Assembly: GCA_015061725.1 (NCBI GenBank)
Contig: SUVX01000010.1
Span: forward strand, 1 to 64,000
Length of the DNA stretch: 64,000 nucleotides
Origin: Lentisphaerota bacterium
GTDB lineage: Bacteria; Verrucomicrobiota; Lentisphaeria; Victivallales; Victivallaceae
Direction of reading: 5' to 3'
Shown: piece by piece, positions 9,945 to 18,574 of the stretch
Layout: each line of letters begins with the position of its first letter
Position numbering within the stretch: position 1 is the stretch's first letter
Translations under genes and position numbers: made by a program
Notes under the pieces: generated by a model
What the model was told of the DNA's origin: nothing
The model's database searches: none
What the model saw: only the letters and a program-made list of their open reading frames with translations

Positions 9945-10253
9945 TTAAAGTTCTTTTTCTCTGACGAGCAGCAGGCTGTTGAGCGTTCCGAAATCATTGG
10001 GAATGAAATTCGGATTTTCCGCATCAAGGCACCAGTTGCCGTCTATGACAAATTTATACTGATATTCTCCGGGCATCAACCGCAGCTGACAGCGGTATAC
10101 ACCTGAATTATTTTTATCAACAAGTTGTTTTTCCGGCTTCCAGTCATTGAAACTGCCGGCAACAAAAACCTTTTTTCCCGGCTCAGTTTCACAGGTCAGA
10201 GTTATGACCCGGTAACCGCTGACGGATTTTCTTTTTCCTGTCTTTTTCTCCAT
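9945..10253 (-). CDS. Stand-alone CBM48-type glycogen-binding protein
   Basis: A 102-residue protein made of a single CBM48/AMPK-beta-like domain. FVAGSFNDWKPE, then GVYRCQLRLMPGEYQYKFVIDGNW, match the glycogen-binding core with its sugar-stacking tryptophans. There is no catalytic domain and no signal peptide, so it should be cytoplasmic and could tether or regulate the enzymes encoded downstream. The start has a very strong ribosome site (AGGAAGAGG). It is the first gene of the CBM48-glgP-glgA-glgB run. The AT-rich 48 bases upstream may hold a promoter. Confidence 0.88.
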   Translation of the reverse strand: MEKKTGKRKSVSGYRVITLTCETEPGKKVFVAGSFNDWKPEKQLVDKNNSGVYRCQLRLMPGEYQYKFVIDGNWCLDAENPNFIPNDFGTLNSLLLVREKEL

Positions 10254-10301
10254 TTTCCTCTTCCTTTCTCAAAATGCTATATAAAACTTAATATAACGCA
10301 A

Positions 10302-12272
10302 TCAAAAGCTTTTATCAAGTTTTTTATATTTGGGATGAGTGGGAAAAAGTGAATGCGCCTTTTTCCTTAATTCTTCTGCTTTCTTAAAATCATATCTTTT
10401 CAATGCCGCATCCGCCAACCGCATATAGACGGCAGGACGGTGCGGATCACGTTTGAGAGATTCATTATAAAGTTGTTCCGCCCTGAAAATATCTCCTTTT
10501 GCCATAAAGTAATCGCCCAGCATATTACAGGCAAACGGGTGATCTTTACGCAGTTTTTCAACTTCCTGCCAGGTGCGGAAAATTGCAGGTTCATCAGGAA
10601 CACCGCCCTGCGGACTGTGAAGCAGATCATAAAAGCGGGTAAAGACAACCTCTCCCTCAAGACAGCGCTGATTGCGGTATAAAGAACTTGCGCCCAGCAG
10701 GGCAAGCAGAACAAAAACACCTGCTTTTGCCGCAAAATGTACCGCAGGAAGTTTTATTTTGGCTCTGTTTCCTATATGGGTAGATATTACCGACAGGATA
10801 CTGTTCTTACTTTTAAAATACCTCGCTTTTCTTGAAAAGGGTTGGGGTTTGGGGAAGGGAAAAACCTCTTTTCTCGTGAAAAGAAGTTTTTCCCTTCCCC
10901 AAGAGCCATCGACCCTTATCGGGAACAGCGCGTTTATTTTTTCATCCGGAACAGCCATAATAAACAACATGCCCGCCCCGGCAAGGCAGGCGGGAACCTG
11001 CATATTGATATCACAGCAGCAGTGCAGGGTAAAGCCGACACATCCCCAGAAAACCGCCTTATCTTCAAGAGAAAACTCTTTTCTGCGGCAAAAGAGAACA
11101 ATCAGCGGAAAACAAAATGCCGCCGACGCAAGAACGCCCGCAGGTATCCCTGCATGAAGTATGAAACTTGCAAAAATATTGTGCGGGTCATGTGCGGATT
11201 CATCGGTAGATGTTGTCTTTTCTTTCATATGACGGTAAAAAAATCCGCCCCAGCCGTGTCCGGAAAGCGGTTTTTCAGGGAGCATGATTGCCGTTGTCCG
11301 CATATAATCCACCCGCTCAGAAAACGAACCGAATCCCCTGCCCGCAACCTTGATATAAACAGCTCCGCCGATGACGGCGCATAAAATCGCGGCGGCAAAA
11401 AGAACTTTGAGTTTTTTTGAAAACTTCAGCGTGAAAAAATAAATCATCACAGTTATCAGCGCACAGAGAAACGCCGCCCGGGTCTTGGTCATCAAAAACA
11501 CCGCAACCGCCGGAATCAGCATGACATAGATAAACAGCCGGACTGAAATTTTTTCAGGTTCAAAATGTTTTCCCATTCTGCCGAAAACCACCACACACAA
11601 GGGAACAGTCAGCAAGAGAAATCCGGCAAGGATATTGGCGGAAACCATCGCTCCGTAAACACGGGTATCGGCAACTTTTGCCAGCATCACCCCGCTTACG
11701 GCAATGCCCTTTGCCTGCTGATCGGCAATAAATTCTTTCATTTCAGCAAAGCCGAAAAAATACTGCCGCAATCCGCTGAAACAAAGCAGAAATACCCCGA
11801 AAGCAAGTCCCGCCGTCAGGCGTTTTTTCCAGACATGTTCAGGATCATTTGCCAGCATCAGCCAGACAGCACCGCAGAAAGCGGAAACACTCAGCAGATG
11901 ACAGATTTCTCCCTCCGCATAAAACGGAGCAGATGAATTGATTGCGCCGATCCATCCCGCCAACGGCAAAGCAAAGCACCAGAGCAATGCCGTCACGCCG
12001 CGCTGCGTTAAAAAATCCGGCACGCCGAATGACACAAGTGCCGCCAGCAGAGCCAGTCCCGAAAAAATCCCGAAACTGCTTGACGGCCAGTTGATGATCG
12101 ACCACGACAAAAAGTCTTCCGGAAAAAATCCCGCCGCCTCAGGCATGACAGCAAGCGAACCGAATTTCACCGGCAGAAGAAAAGCAAGAAGTACGATAAA
12201 ACTGCCGGAAATATTTTTCAGAAACTGCCGCAAATCACGGTTGTTTTCAAATGTTTTTGCGTTTGTTTTCAT
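10302..12272 (-). CDS. O-antigen ligase/Wzy-like membrane protein with TPR tail and an in-frame repeat insertion
   Basis: 656 residues with about 12 membrane helices. The large periplasmic loop carries LSGHGWGGFFYRHM and DPHNIFASFILHAGIPAG, the Wzy_C-type pattern of O-antigen ligases and polymerases. A C-terminal soluble part (about 560-650) has TPR-like helices (NMLGDYFMAKGDIFRAEQLYNESL). These enzymes join polymerised glycan to a lipid or protein acceptor in the periplasm. Residues about 456-503 are encoded by the interspersed palindromic repeat (10,765-10,910) and read GREKLLFTRKEVFPFPKP, charged and unlike the surroundings. The ATG at 12,272 is preceded by AAGGGAAG; an upstream GTG is less likely. 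Confidence 0.8.
   Translation of the reverse strand: MKTNAKTFENNRDLRQFLKNISGSFIVLLAFLLPVKFGSLAVMPEAAGFFPEDFLSWSIINWPSSSFGIFSGLALLAALVSFGVPDFLTQRGVTALLWCFALPLAGWIGAINSSAPFYAEGEICHLLSVSAFCGAVWLMLANDPEHVWKKRLTAGLAFGVFLLCFSGLRQYFFGFAEMKEFIADQQAKGIAVSGVMLAKVADTRVYGAMVSANILAGFLLLTVPLCVVVFGRMGKHFEPEKISVRLFIYVMLIPAVAVFLMTKTRAAFLCALITVMIYFFTLKFSKKLKVLFAAAILCAVIGGAVYIKVAGRGFGSFSERVDYMRTTAIMLPEKPLSGHGWGGFFYRHMKEKTTSTDESAHDPHNIFASFILHAGIPAGVLASAAFCFPLIVLFCRRKEFSLEDKAVFWGCVGFTLHCCCDINMQVPACLAGAGMLFIMAVPDEKINALFPIRVDGSWGREKLLFTRKEVFPFPKPQPFSRKARYFKSKNSILSVISTHIGNRAKIKLPAVHFAAKAGVFVLLALLGASSLYRNQRCLEGEVVFTRFYDLLHSPQGGVPDEPAIFRTWQEVEKLRKDHPFACNMLGDYFMAKGDIFRAEQLYNESLKRDPHRPAVYMRLADAALKRYDFKKAEELRKKAHSLFPTHPKYKKLDKSF
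10770..10902. repeat. Palindromic repeat copy 2, inside a coding region
   Basis: Arms 10,849-10,873 and 10,878-10,902 pair over 25 bases with one mismatch around the loop tcgt. The bases before it (10,770-10,840) match the flanks of the other copies, for example aaaatacctcgcttttcttgaaaag, and match 185-240 in inverted orientation. The whole element is read in frame by the O-antigen-ligase-like gene without a stop codon. The sequence differs from copies 1 and 3 but keeps the pairing, which suggests compensatory change or an older insertion. Confidence 0.88.
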
Positions 12273-12522
12273 TATCTTCCCTTTCACAGCAATAATTTAG
12301 CATAAAAACCCCTTTCTGTCAACCCCCTCTCCACTTTTCAAAAACAAGCGGCGTATTTTGTAAAGTGGGCAGCAGCCCCCTCTGGGGGAGATCATCTTTG
12401 GGTATTATGATTAAAAAAAATCATTTTTTCAGGTTGAAATCATACTTGTTGTTAAACGCAAAAAAGTTTTCAAGAGTGGACCCAATGGACCCAATAGACC
12501 AGATAGACGACCTGCCGGAAAG

Positions 12523-12611
12523 GATGTGTTAAAATAAAATATTATTATCCAATAATACGAATCTCATCAGCAATACAAATTCTCCCGAGCTGCGACCAAC
12601 GGGAGCAGCCC
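12523..12611. repeat. 89-bp direct repeat, copy A
   Basis: The segment begins gatgtgtt, contains ataaaatattattatccaat and ends cgggagcagccc. It recurs in the same orientation at 12,703-12,791 with only a few changes. Together the copies bracket the gtgaag-linked hairpins, like the ends of a small non-coding mobile unit. Confidence 0.9.
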
Positions 12612-12702
12612 CGAAGGTGTGAAGTTGCAAAACTTGCGTTTTGCAGTGAAGATGTGAAGACGACGGCTCCGCCGTCTTGTGAAGTTGCCCCTGACGGGGG
12701 CG
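12612..12702. repeat. gtgaag-linked mini-hairpin chain, locus 1
   Basis: Three short inverted repeats lie in a row: gcaaaac/gttttgc, gacggc/gccgtc and gcccc/ggggc. They are separated by the recurring hexamer gtgaag (or tgtgaag). The same pattern, with other stems, occurs at about 48,960-49,140. Confidence 0.8.
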
Positions 12703-12791
12703 GATGTGTTTAAATAAAATATTATTATCCAATAATATGAATCTCATCAGCAATACAAATTCTCCCAAACTGCGACCAACGGGAGCAGCCC
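12703..12791. repeat. 89-bp direct repeat, copy B
   Basis: Second copy of the 89-bp repeat, same orientation as 12,523-12,611, differing at a handful of positions. It runs directly into the flank of the perfect hairpin at 12,824. Confidence 0.9.
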
Positions 12792-12823
12792 ACCCCGCTT
12801 TTTTTGAAAAGTGGAGGGGGGGT

Positions 12824-12879
12824 CGGGGGGAGGCGAAAAACTTTTTTTCCCGTGAAAAAAAGTTTTTCGCCTCCCCCCG
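12824..12879. repeat. Perfect 26-bp stem hairpin repeat, copy 3
   Basis: Arms 12,824-12,849 and 12,854-12,879 are exact complements around the loop ccgt. All 56 bases are identical to those at 865-920. It ends 8 bases from the stop codon of the rlmD-type gene, so two of three copies cap the 3' end of a minus-strand gene. Confidence 0.9.
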
Positions 12880-12887
12880 ATTCCCAC

Positions 12888-14036
12888 CTACCCTTTCCGA
12901 AGAAAAGTAACGGACTCGAAGTGAGAGGTGCAGGGGAACATATCAAAGAGTTGAGAGGAAAGGACCTCAAGTCCGGAAGAGGACAACTTTTTCAGGTCGC
13001 GCTGAAGGGTATCCGGACCGCAGGAAACGTAAATCATGTATTCCGGCGGATTTTTTACGATACAGCTGAGCAGTTTGGGATCAAGTCCGCTGCGCGGGGG
13101 ATCGACGAGGAGCAGGCGGCAATTTTTCTGAGTGCGGTAAAATTTCGCCGCTTCGCTGTTGAAAAAGGAGCAGCGTCCGCTGAGTTTGAAATTTTTAGCG
13201 GCTTTGCGGGCGCAGGTGATGGAACGGGGGGTGATTTCAGCGCCGCAGGTTTTCAAACCGGGAATTTTCATAGCGGCACAGAGAGAAAACATACCACTTC
13301 CGCAGTGCAGTTCCGTCAATTCCTTTATACCGGTGTGGGAGATCAACTCAATCACTTTATCAACGAGCAGGGCGGCAACCTGAGGATTGGTCTGAAAAAA
13401 TGCGCCGGCGGGAACGGGGAAATCGCCGTAACCGGGGAGCGTATCATAAATGATATCCTCACGGTTTTCAGGAGTAAGACGAATCACACCGCCCGAGGGG
13501 GTGTAACGCAACTCCAGATTGCCGTCTTCAAAACCACTGTGTTCAGAAAGATACGCATTGATGGAGTCGTGAATAAGCAGACACCTGTCAACGGGAACAA
13601 GGGAAACATTATCCGTTCCGCGATAACCGCAGACACCGTTTTCGACGGCAAGTTTGATTTTGTTGCGCCAGTTGAAACGCACAGGAGAAGACACAGGGGC
13701 AAGAATCGCATTCTTTTCCACACAACCGGTACCGAGCAGGAAACGTTCAAAGGAGTTCTGTTTCCAGAAAATTTCTTTTTCGTAGGAAATGTGTCCGTAG
13801 GAACATCCGGGACAATCAGAAGCAAAAGGACAGACCGGCTCAATGCGGTCGGGACTTGTCTTGTTGATGGAAATCAATTCTGCACGGACAAAACGGGCGT
13901 GTTCTGAAATAACTTCAACTGTTACATTTTCTCCCGGTACAGCGCCGCGCACAAAACAGCCTTTGCCGGACGGCAGTACGCCATAAGCCTCTCCGCCGAA
14001 AGCAAAATTCCGTATATCTATATCAAACCGGGCCAT
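12888..14036 (-). CDS. RlmD/TrmA-family rRNA (uracil-5-)-methyltransferase
   Basis: 382 residues: an N-terminal TRAM-like RNA-binding part, a 4Fe-4S cluster site formed by Cys69, Cys75, Cys78 and probably Cys152, and a SAM-dependent methyltransferase domain. Signature motifs are FFQTNPQ, LTELHCGSGMFSL for SAM, LLVDPPRSGLD, the nucleophile region YVSCGPDTLQRD near residue 335, and HFESV at the end with the general-base glutamate. It would methylate a uridine of 23S rRNA (as RlmD does) or tRNA; which one cannot be settled by eye. It begins 4 bases after the kinase-like gene stop and closes the tig-clp operon. Confidence 0.9.
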   Translation of the reverse strand: MARFDIDIRNFAFGGEAYGVLPSGKGCFVRGAVPGENVTVEVISEHARFVRAELISINKTSPDRIEPVCPFASDCPGCSYGHISYEKEIFWKQNSFERFLLGTGCVEKNAILAPVSSPVRFNWRNKIKLAVENGVCGYRGTDNVSLVPVDRCLLIHDSINAYLSEHSGFEDGNLELRYTPSGGVIRLTPENREDIIYDTLPGYGDFPVPAGAFFQTNPQVAALLVDKVIELISHTGIKELTELHCGSGMFSLCAAMKIPGLKTCGAEITPRSITCARKAAKNFKLSGRCSFFNSEAAKFYRTQKNCRLLLVDPPRSGLDPKLLSCIVKNPPEYMIYVSCGPDTLQRDLKKLSSSGLEVLSSQLFDMFPCTSHFESVTFLRKG

Positions 14037-14040
14037 TTGT

Positions 14041-15132
14041 TTACAGGAATTTACCGATCCACAACAGGGCGATCACACCCAGCAGAATGAAAATGATGAT
14101 CAGCAGATAGTGCCTGCCGATGAACAACTTGGATTTTTTCAACGTCGAGGCATGTTCCGCCTTGGTTGCAAATCCGGCAGAATAGGCAAGAATATCATCC
14201 TTGAGCGCCTGAACATTGGGATAACGGTTGCCCGGATGCGGCGCCATAGCTTTGCGGACAACAGCTTCAAGGGACTCCGGCACATGCCAGAAATCCGGAG
14301 CGATTTCAGAGGGTTTGGGAATGGTTCCCGCGGCACAGTGCCGCATGGTTTCCTCCATGGACATTCCGCCGCAGGGCGCCGCCAGCGCAAGGATGGAATA
14401 AAGTATTCCCCCCAGAGCAAAAATATCACTGCGGGTATCCAGCGGCAGACCGGTACGCACATCAAACTGTTCAGGCGGCATGAATCCGGGGGTTCCGCGG
14501 ACACCCAACTGTTCGGAAGTCACACCCTCTTTTTCATTTACTTTATGCGCCAGACCCCAGTCGATGACAAAGGTTTCACCGAAGTCGCTGACGTTGACAT
14601 TGGCAGGCTTGAGATCCAGATGACAGATGCCTTTTGTGTGCGCAAAACCGACGGCGTTGCAGACACGGTGAAAAATCAGAAGCAAACGCTGCAGAGAATA
14701 TTCCTTATTTTCTTTGGAGTCGCCCTTTCTCAACCGCTGAAGCAGGGTTTCAAGGGAGCATCCCCGCAGATATTTCATCGTGAAAAAAGGTGATCCGGTA
14801 TCGTCAATACCGATATCGTAAATCGGAACGATATTGGGGTGTTCAAGCTTGGCAGTCAAAAGAGCCTCACGGGCAAAACGCGCCAACTCAGAGGTTGTGC
14901 GGTCACGGAAATCAGGCATGATCGCCATTGCCAGATCGCGGTCGGTATCGCGGTCATGCACCAGCAGAACGCCTTTCATTCCGCCGAATCCGATACTGCG
15001 GATGAACTGATAACGCGCCTGAGGTTTGACCGGCAGACTCTTTAAAAAATCACCCGCCCCCATCTCATCAGGCGCAGCAGCCGGGGGCATGATCATCGTT
15101 GCCCCGTCAGGAATATTTTCCGTACCGCCCAT
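14041..15132 (-). CDS. Hanks-type kinase-like protein lacking the usual VAIK lysine, one C-terminal TM helix
   Basis: 363 residues: a proline-rich head, a kinase fold (about 40-315) and a terminal membrane helix (LLIIIFILLGVIALLWIG), which puts the kinase domain in the cytoplasm. Present are the Gly-rich loop IGFGGMKGV (47-55), the alpha-C glutamate (Glu89), HLDLKPAN with Asp173 and DWG with Asp191. Where kinases have the VAIK lysine the text reads DLAMAIM, so the lysine is replaced (about Ala70). Lys53 in the Gly-rich loop could substitute, as in WNK kinases; this is inference. The start overlaps the clpX stop (TAATG), so it is translationally coupled to the protease genes. Confidence 0.85.
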   Translation of the reverse strand: MGGTENIPDGATMIMPPAAAPDEMGAGDFLKSLPVKPQARYQFIRSIGFGGMKGVLLVHDRDTDRDLAMAIMPDFRDRTTSELARFAREALLTAKLEHPNIVPIYDIGIDDTGSPFFTMKYLRGCSLETLLQRLRKGDSKENKEYSLQRLLLIFHRVCNAVGFAHTKGICHLDLKPANVNVSDFGETFVIDWGLAHKVNEKEGVTSEQLGVRGTPGFMPPEQFDVRTGLPLDTRSDIFALGGILYSILALAAPCGGMSMEETMRHCAAGTIPKPSEIAPDFWHVPESLEAVVRKAMAPHPGNRYPNVQALKDDILAYSAGFATKAEHASTLKKSKLFIGRHYLLIIIFILLGVIALLWIGKFL

Positions 15133-16433
15133 TACTTTTTAGAAGCCTTCACCACAGCGGGTTTTATCTTTTTGACCACATCGGCATCAATTTTGCAGAC
15201 ACCGCCCGGCGTACCGGGAGCATCATACATGACGTCAAGCATCAAACTTTCCATAATGGAACGCAGACCGCGCGCACCGGTTCCACGGGCAATGGCAAGG
15301 TCGGCAAGCGCAAGCATGGCCTCATCGGTGAATTTCAAATCCACGTTTTCCATCGCAAGCAGACGCTGATACTGTTTGATGAGCGCATTTTTGGGTTCAG
15401 AAAGAACGCGTGCCAGATCGTTTCTGTCCAACGGAGAAAGGGTCGCCAGAACGGGGAGACGTCCGATCAATTCGGGAATCAGACCGAAGTGGACCATATC
15501 CTCAGGTTCGCAATGCTCCAGCGGATTTTTGATAAGATCTTCATTGTTCTTTTCGACTTCAGCACCCTCATCATCCACCAGGCGCTTGAAACCCAGCACC
15601 TGCTTTCCACAACGGCGCTGAATGACTTTATCAAGTCCGACAAATGCACCGCCGCAGATAAAGAGGATGTTGGTGGTGTCAATGTGCAGACATTCCTGCT
15701 GAGGATGTTTTCTGCCGCCCTGCGGAGGAACGTTGGCAACGGTTCCCTCAATGATCTTGAGAAGTGCCTGCTGAACACCCTCACCGGAAACATCGCGTGT
15801 CAAAGAGGGATTTTCGCTCTTGCGGGCGATCTTGTCAATCTCATCAATATAAATAATGCCGATCTGAGTACGTTCAATATCTCCGTCAGCAGCCTGATAG
15901 AGCCGCAGAAGAATATTCTCAACGTCTTCACCGACGTAACCGGCTTCGGTAATCGTCGTGGCATCGCTGATGGCAAAGGGCACATCCAGCATTTTTGCCA
16001 GAGTACGGGCAAGCAGAGTCTTTCCGCTGCCGGTGGGTCCCAGCAGCAGAACGTTGCTCTTATCAAGTTCAACATCGGCAAACGGATCACCGGCAGCGGC
16101 ATTTTTGCCGCCTGCTTTGGCTTCCATTGCGGTTTTGATACGTTTGTAGTGGTTGTGGACCGCAACAGCAAGCGTCTTTTTGGCAGAATCCTGCCCGATA
16201 ACATATTTATCCAGTTCCGCCTTGATCGCAGCGGGCGCAGGAACCTCCAGCTTGAAGTTTTTCTTTTTGCCGGAGCGTTCACTTTCTGCCTCGCTCATGA
16301 TTTCGGCAATTTTACGGGAGCAGTCGGAGCAGATTGCCAATCCCTCATACATACTGGGGATATAAAGCTCCTTGCTCTGCTTGGAACTGCGCCCGCAAAA
16401 AGCGCACACAAAATGGTTCTTTTTATCTGCCAT
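15132..16433 (-). CDS. clpX: ClpX, ATP-dependent unfoldase of the ClpXP protease
   Basis: 433 residues. The N-terminal zinc-binding domain has Cys10, Cys13, Cys35 and Cys38 for substrate and adaptor recognition. The AAA+ module has Walker A GPTGSGKT (132-139), Walker [11 protein letters not shown] (near 200), and the pore and sensor regions expected of ClpX ([21 protein letters not shown]). It unfolds tagged proteins and feeds them to ClpP, encoded 18 bases upstream. I start at the ATG at 16,433 (MADKK) rather than an upstream TTG, which would add five residues; the ribosome site is weak, consistent with coupling to clpP. Confidence 0.97.
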   Translation of the reverse strand: MADKKNHFVCAFCGRSSKQSKELYIPSMYEGLAICSDCSRKIAEIMSEAESERSGKKKNFKLEVPAPAAIKAELDKYVIGQDSAKKTLAVAVHNHYKRIKTAMEAKAGGKNAAAGDPFADVELDKSNVLLLGPTGSGKTLLARTLAKMLDVPFAISDATTITEAGYVGEDVENILLRLYQAADGDIERTQIGIIYIDEIDKIARKSENPSLTRDVSGEGVQQALLKIIEGTVANVPPQGGRKHPQQECLHIDTTNILFICGGAFVGLDKVIQRRCGKQVLGFKRLVDDEGAEVEKNNEDLIKNPLEHCEPEDMVHFGLIPELIGRLPVLATLSPLDRNDLARVLSEPKNALIKQYQRLLAMENVDLKFTDEAMLALADLAIARGTGARGLRSIMESLMLDVMYDAPGTPGGVCKIDADVVKKIKPAVVKASKK

Positions 16434-16451
16434 AATAAATCCGGTCAATCA

Positions 16452-17054
16452 TTATTTTTTACCGGGACGGGTGACGACATGATCCACAAGACCATATTCA
16501 ACCGCTTCGGCAGCAGACATGAAGAAATCGCGTTCGGTATCTTTTTCGATTTTCTTGACAGTCTGTTTGGTGTGCGCTGCAAGAATACCGTTGAGAATCG
16601 CTTTGAGGCGGAGGATTTCCTTTGCCTGGATATCAATATCCGCAGCAGTACCCTGAGCACCGCCCCAGGGCTGGTGGATCATGATACGGCTGTTGGGCAG
16701 AGCGAAACGTTTTCCGTCAGCTCCGGCAGCCAGAAGGACCGCACCCATGCTGGCACACTGTCCGAGACAGTAGGTTTTGACATCACAGGTCAGGGTCTGG
16801 ATCGTATCATAGATCGCCAGTCCCGCGGTCACAGAACCGCCGGGACTGTTGATGTAAAGATCGATATCCTTTTTGGGATCTTCAGCCTGAAGGAACAGAA
16901 GCTGAGCGATAACCAGATTGGCAACATCATCATCAATTCCCGTACCGAGAAGAATGATACGGTCCTTGAGCAGACGGCTGTAGATATCAAAAGACCTTTC
17001 ACCATGTCCGGTCTGTTCAATAACCATGGGAATCAAATAAGATTTTTCATTCAT
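16452..17054 (-). CDS. clpP: ClpP, serine protease subunit of ClpXP
   Basis: 200 residues with the full catalytic triad: Ser102 in GQCASMG, His127 in IMIHQPWGG and Asp172 in EKDTERD. The INSPGGSV loop at 69-75 and the C-terminal GLVDHVVTR fit a standard tetradecameric ClpP. A very strong ribosome site (AGGAGG) lies before ATG 17,054. Order is tig, clpP, clpX, all minus strand with short gaps, as in many bacteria. Confidence 0.97.
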   Translation of the reverse strand: MNEKSYLIPMVIEQTGHGERSFDIYSRLLKDRIILLGTGIDDDVANLVIAQLLFLQAEDPKKDIDLYINSPGGSVTAGLAIYDTIQTLTCDVKTYCLGQCASMGAVLLAAGADGKRFALPNSRIMIHQPWGGAQGTAADIDIQAKEILRLKAILNGILAAHTKQTVKKIEKDTERDFFMSAAEAVEYGLVDHVVTRPGKK

Positions 17055-17086
17055 TTTCTATTCCTCCTCTCTTCTTCGACCTATAA

Positions 17087-18391
17087 TTACTTCAGTGCCA
17101 TTCCGACGAGTTTGTCCAGCGTCTTGGCGTTGGTCATATCGATACGGAATTCTTCAATGGCACCGTTCTTTTCCATCATATCTTTGAGTTCTTTGGCCTT
17201 GTAGCCGTACTGATAGCTCATCATGGCAAGCTGGGCATCCAGTTCAGCATCTTCGACGGTCACTTCTTCGAGTTTGGCGACCTTGCGGAGAATCAAAGTG
17301 CGGCGCAGAGCAGCCTTGGCGGCAGTTTCAGCCTCAGCACGTTTGGCATCCAGTTCTTCTTTGAACTTGTTGGCATCTTCTTCGCTCTTGACCTGTTCAC
17401 GGGCCATCTTCTGGATTTCTTTGTTGGTTTCTTCAGCCAGCAGAGCCGGGGGCAGTTCAAATTCGCCTGCCATTTCATCCAGACGGCTGTAAACAGCATC
17501 GGCAGCCTTGCTGCGGCGGGCGCCTTCGTTGTCGCTTTCCATAGCTTCGCGCAAACGGTCACGGAGTTCATCCATGCTCTTGAGCTGCAGTTTTTCAAGC
17601 AGAGCGGCATCGTCGAGTTTGGTGCGGCGCTGAATATCTTTGACAGTGACTTTGTAGTTCACGGTCTTGCCGGCGAGAGCTTCTTCGCGGTAGTCGGCAG
17701 GATAGACGGAAGCAAATTCATATTCCTTACCCTTTTCGGCACCGGTCAGAGCAGCGATGACACCGGGCATGGTTTCGGGCTCGTTGAGCCAGATGAAACT
17801 GTCGGTGGCGGCAGCCTGACGTTTGACGGAGGCAGTGGCATCTTCAGCGGGGACAAAGTCACTGGTGTAGTCAACTTTGAGCATATCTTCGGCCTTGGCG
17901 GCTTCTTCGATGGCGGCATAGGAGCCGTACATGGAGCGATAGAAGTCAACGCGTTCATCCAGGGCGCTTTCTTCAACGGCATCCTTCGGGATCTCAACGG
18001 TGATGGATTTGTAATCGCCAACGTTGATTTCGGGAGCGACGTTGGCTTCAAAAGCAAATTCCAGATCGGCATTGACGTCGATATCGGCAACGGGCTTCTT
18101 GAAGACCAGGGTCATGACGTCCAGATCTTTCTGTTCGCCGACCATGTCAAAAGCGGCGGAGATGATGCGGTTGCGCAGTTCATCAGCGATTTCGGAAGCA
18201 TATTTGGTTTTGACCAGAGCAATCGGAGCCTTACCGGCGCGGAATCCGGGGATCTGAACCATTCCGGCAAAAGCGTTTGCAACGCGGTCGGATTCAGCTT
18301 TAAGCTGTTCAGCGGTCACTTTGAATTCAAAATCACGAACACAAGTCTGCGGAGCCTTGATCTCCAGCTCAATGGAAATTTTCTTCGCCAT
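17087..18391 (-). CDS. tig: Trigger factor, ribosome-bound chaperone
   Basis: 434 residues. The N-terminal ribosome-binding domain shows the signature GFRAGKAP at residues 49-56. A divergent PPIase-like middle part (about 155-250) follows, and then a helical C-terminal substrate-binding domain rich in Glu, Lys and Ala. Trigger factor meets nascent chains at the ribosome exit. As first gene of the operon it is preceded by the promoter at 18,466-18,494. AAAGG lies rather far (about 13 bases) from the ATG. Confidence 0.95.
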   Translation of the reverse strand: MAKKISIELEIKAPQTCVRDFEFKVTAEQLKAESDRVANAFAGMVQIPGFRAGKAPIALVKTKYASEIADELRNRIISAAFDMVGEQKDLDVMTLVFKKPVADIDVNADLEFAFEANVAPEINVGDYKSITVEIPKDAVEESALDERVDFYRSMYGSYAAIEEAAKAEDMLKVDYTSDFVPAEDATASVKRQAAATDSFIWLNEPETMPGVIAALTGAEKGKEYEFASVYPADYREEALAGKTVNYKVTVKDIQRRTKLDDAALLEKLQLKSMDELRDRLREAMESDNEGARRSKAADAVYSRLDEMAGEFELPPALLAEETNKEIQKMAREQVKSEEDANKFKEELDAKRAEAETAAKAALRRTLILRKVAKLEEVTVEDAELDAQLAMMSYQYGYKAKELKDMMEKNGAIEEFRIDMTNAKTLDKLVGMALK

Positions 18392-18465
18392 TTTAACTTT
18401 TTACCTTTCTTATGTTTAAAGACGATTTTATTCCGACAAATGAAAACTCTACATTCAGAAACAGT

Positions 18466-18494
18466 AATATAGCATACAATTACAAATTTTTCAA
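18466..18494 (-). promoter_or_regulatory. Predicted sigma-70 promoter of the tig-clpP-clpX operon
   Basis: On the minus strand TTGAAA (18,489-18,494) is followed after exactly 17 bases by TATATT (18,466-18,471), about 75 bases before the tig ATG. The same TTGAAA-17-TATATT arrangement precedes serA, which strengthens both calls. Confidence 0.7.
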
Positions 18495-18574
18495 GGGAAA
18501 TCCGCTGAATAATACCGTCAAAATATCATGTAAAAAGCCGCTGTCGATTGTAAAAAGCCGCACGGCGTCCTGTG

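Larger units (their letters stand above)
12273..12887. repeat. Repeat-rich intergenic region between the rlmD-type and O-antigen-ligase-like genes
   Basis: About 0.6 kb without a gene. In order it holds a reversed partial copy of the palindromic repeat family (about 12,322-12,360), a small cccctctgggg hairpin, an 89-bp repeat (12,523-12,611), a chain of short hairpins joined by gtgaag (12,612-12,702), the second 89-bp repeat (12,703-12,791), and the 56-base perfect hairpin (12,824-12,879). The last lies a few bases from the methyltransferase stop at 12,888. An 80-codon minus frame over the 89-bp repeats is repeat sequence, not a gene. Confidence 0.85.

Noticed and set aside
15099..17204. Very long plus-strand open frame (about 700 codons) opposite clpX and clpP
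   Set aside because: It is the antisense shadow of two unmistakable genes and encodes no recognisable motif.
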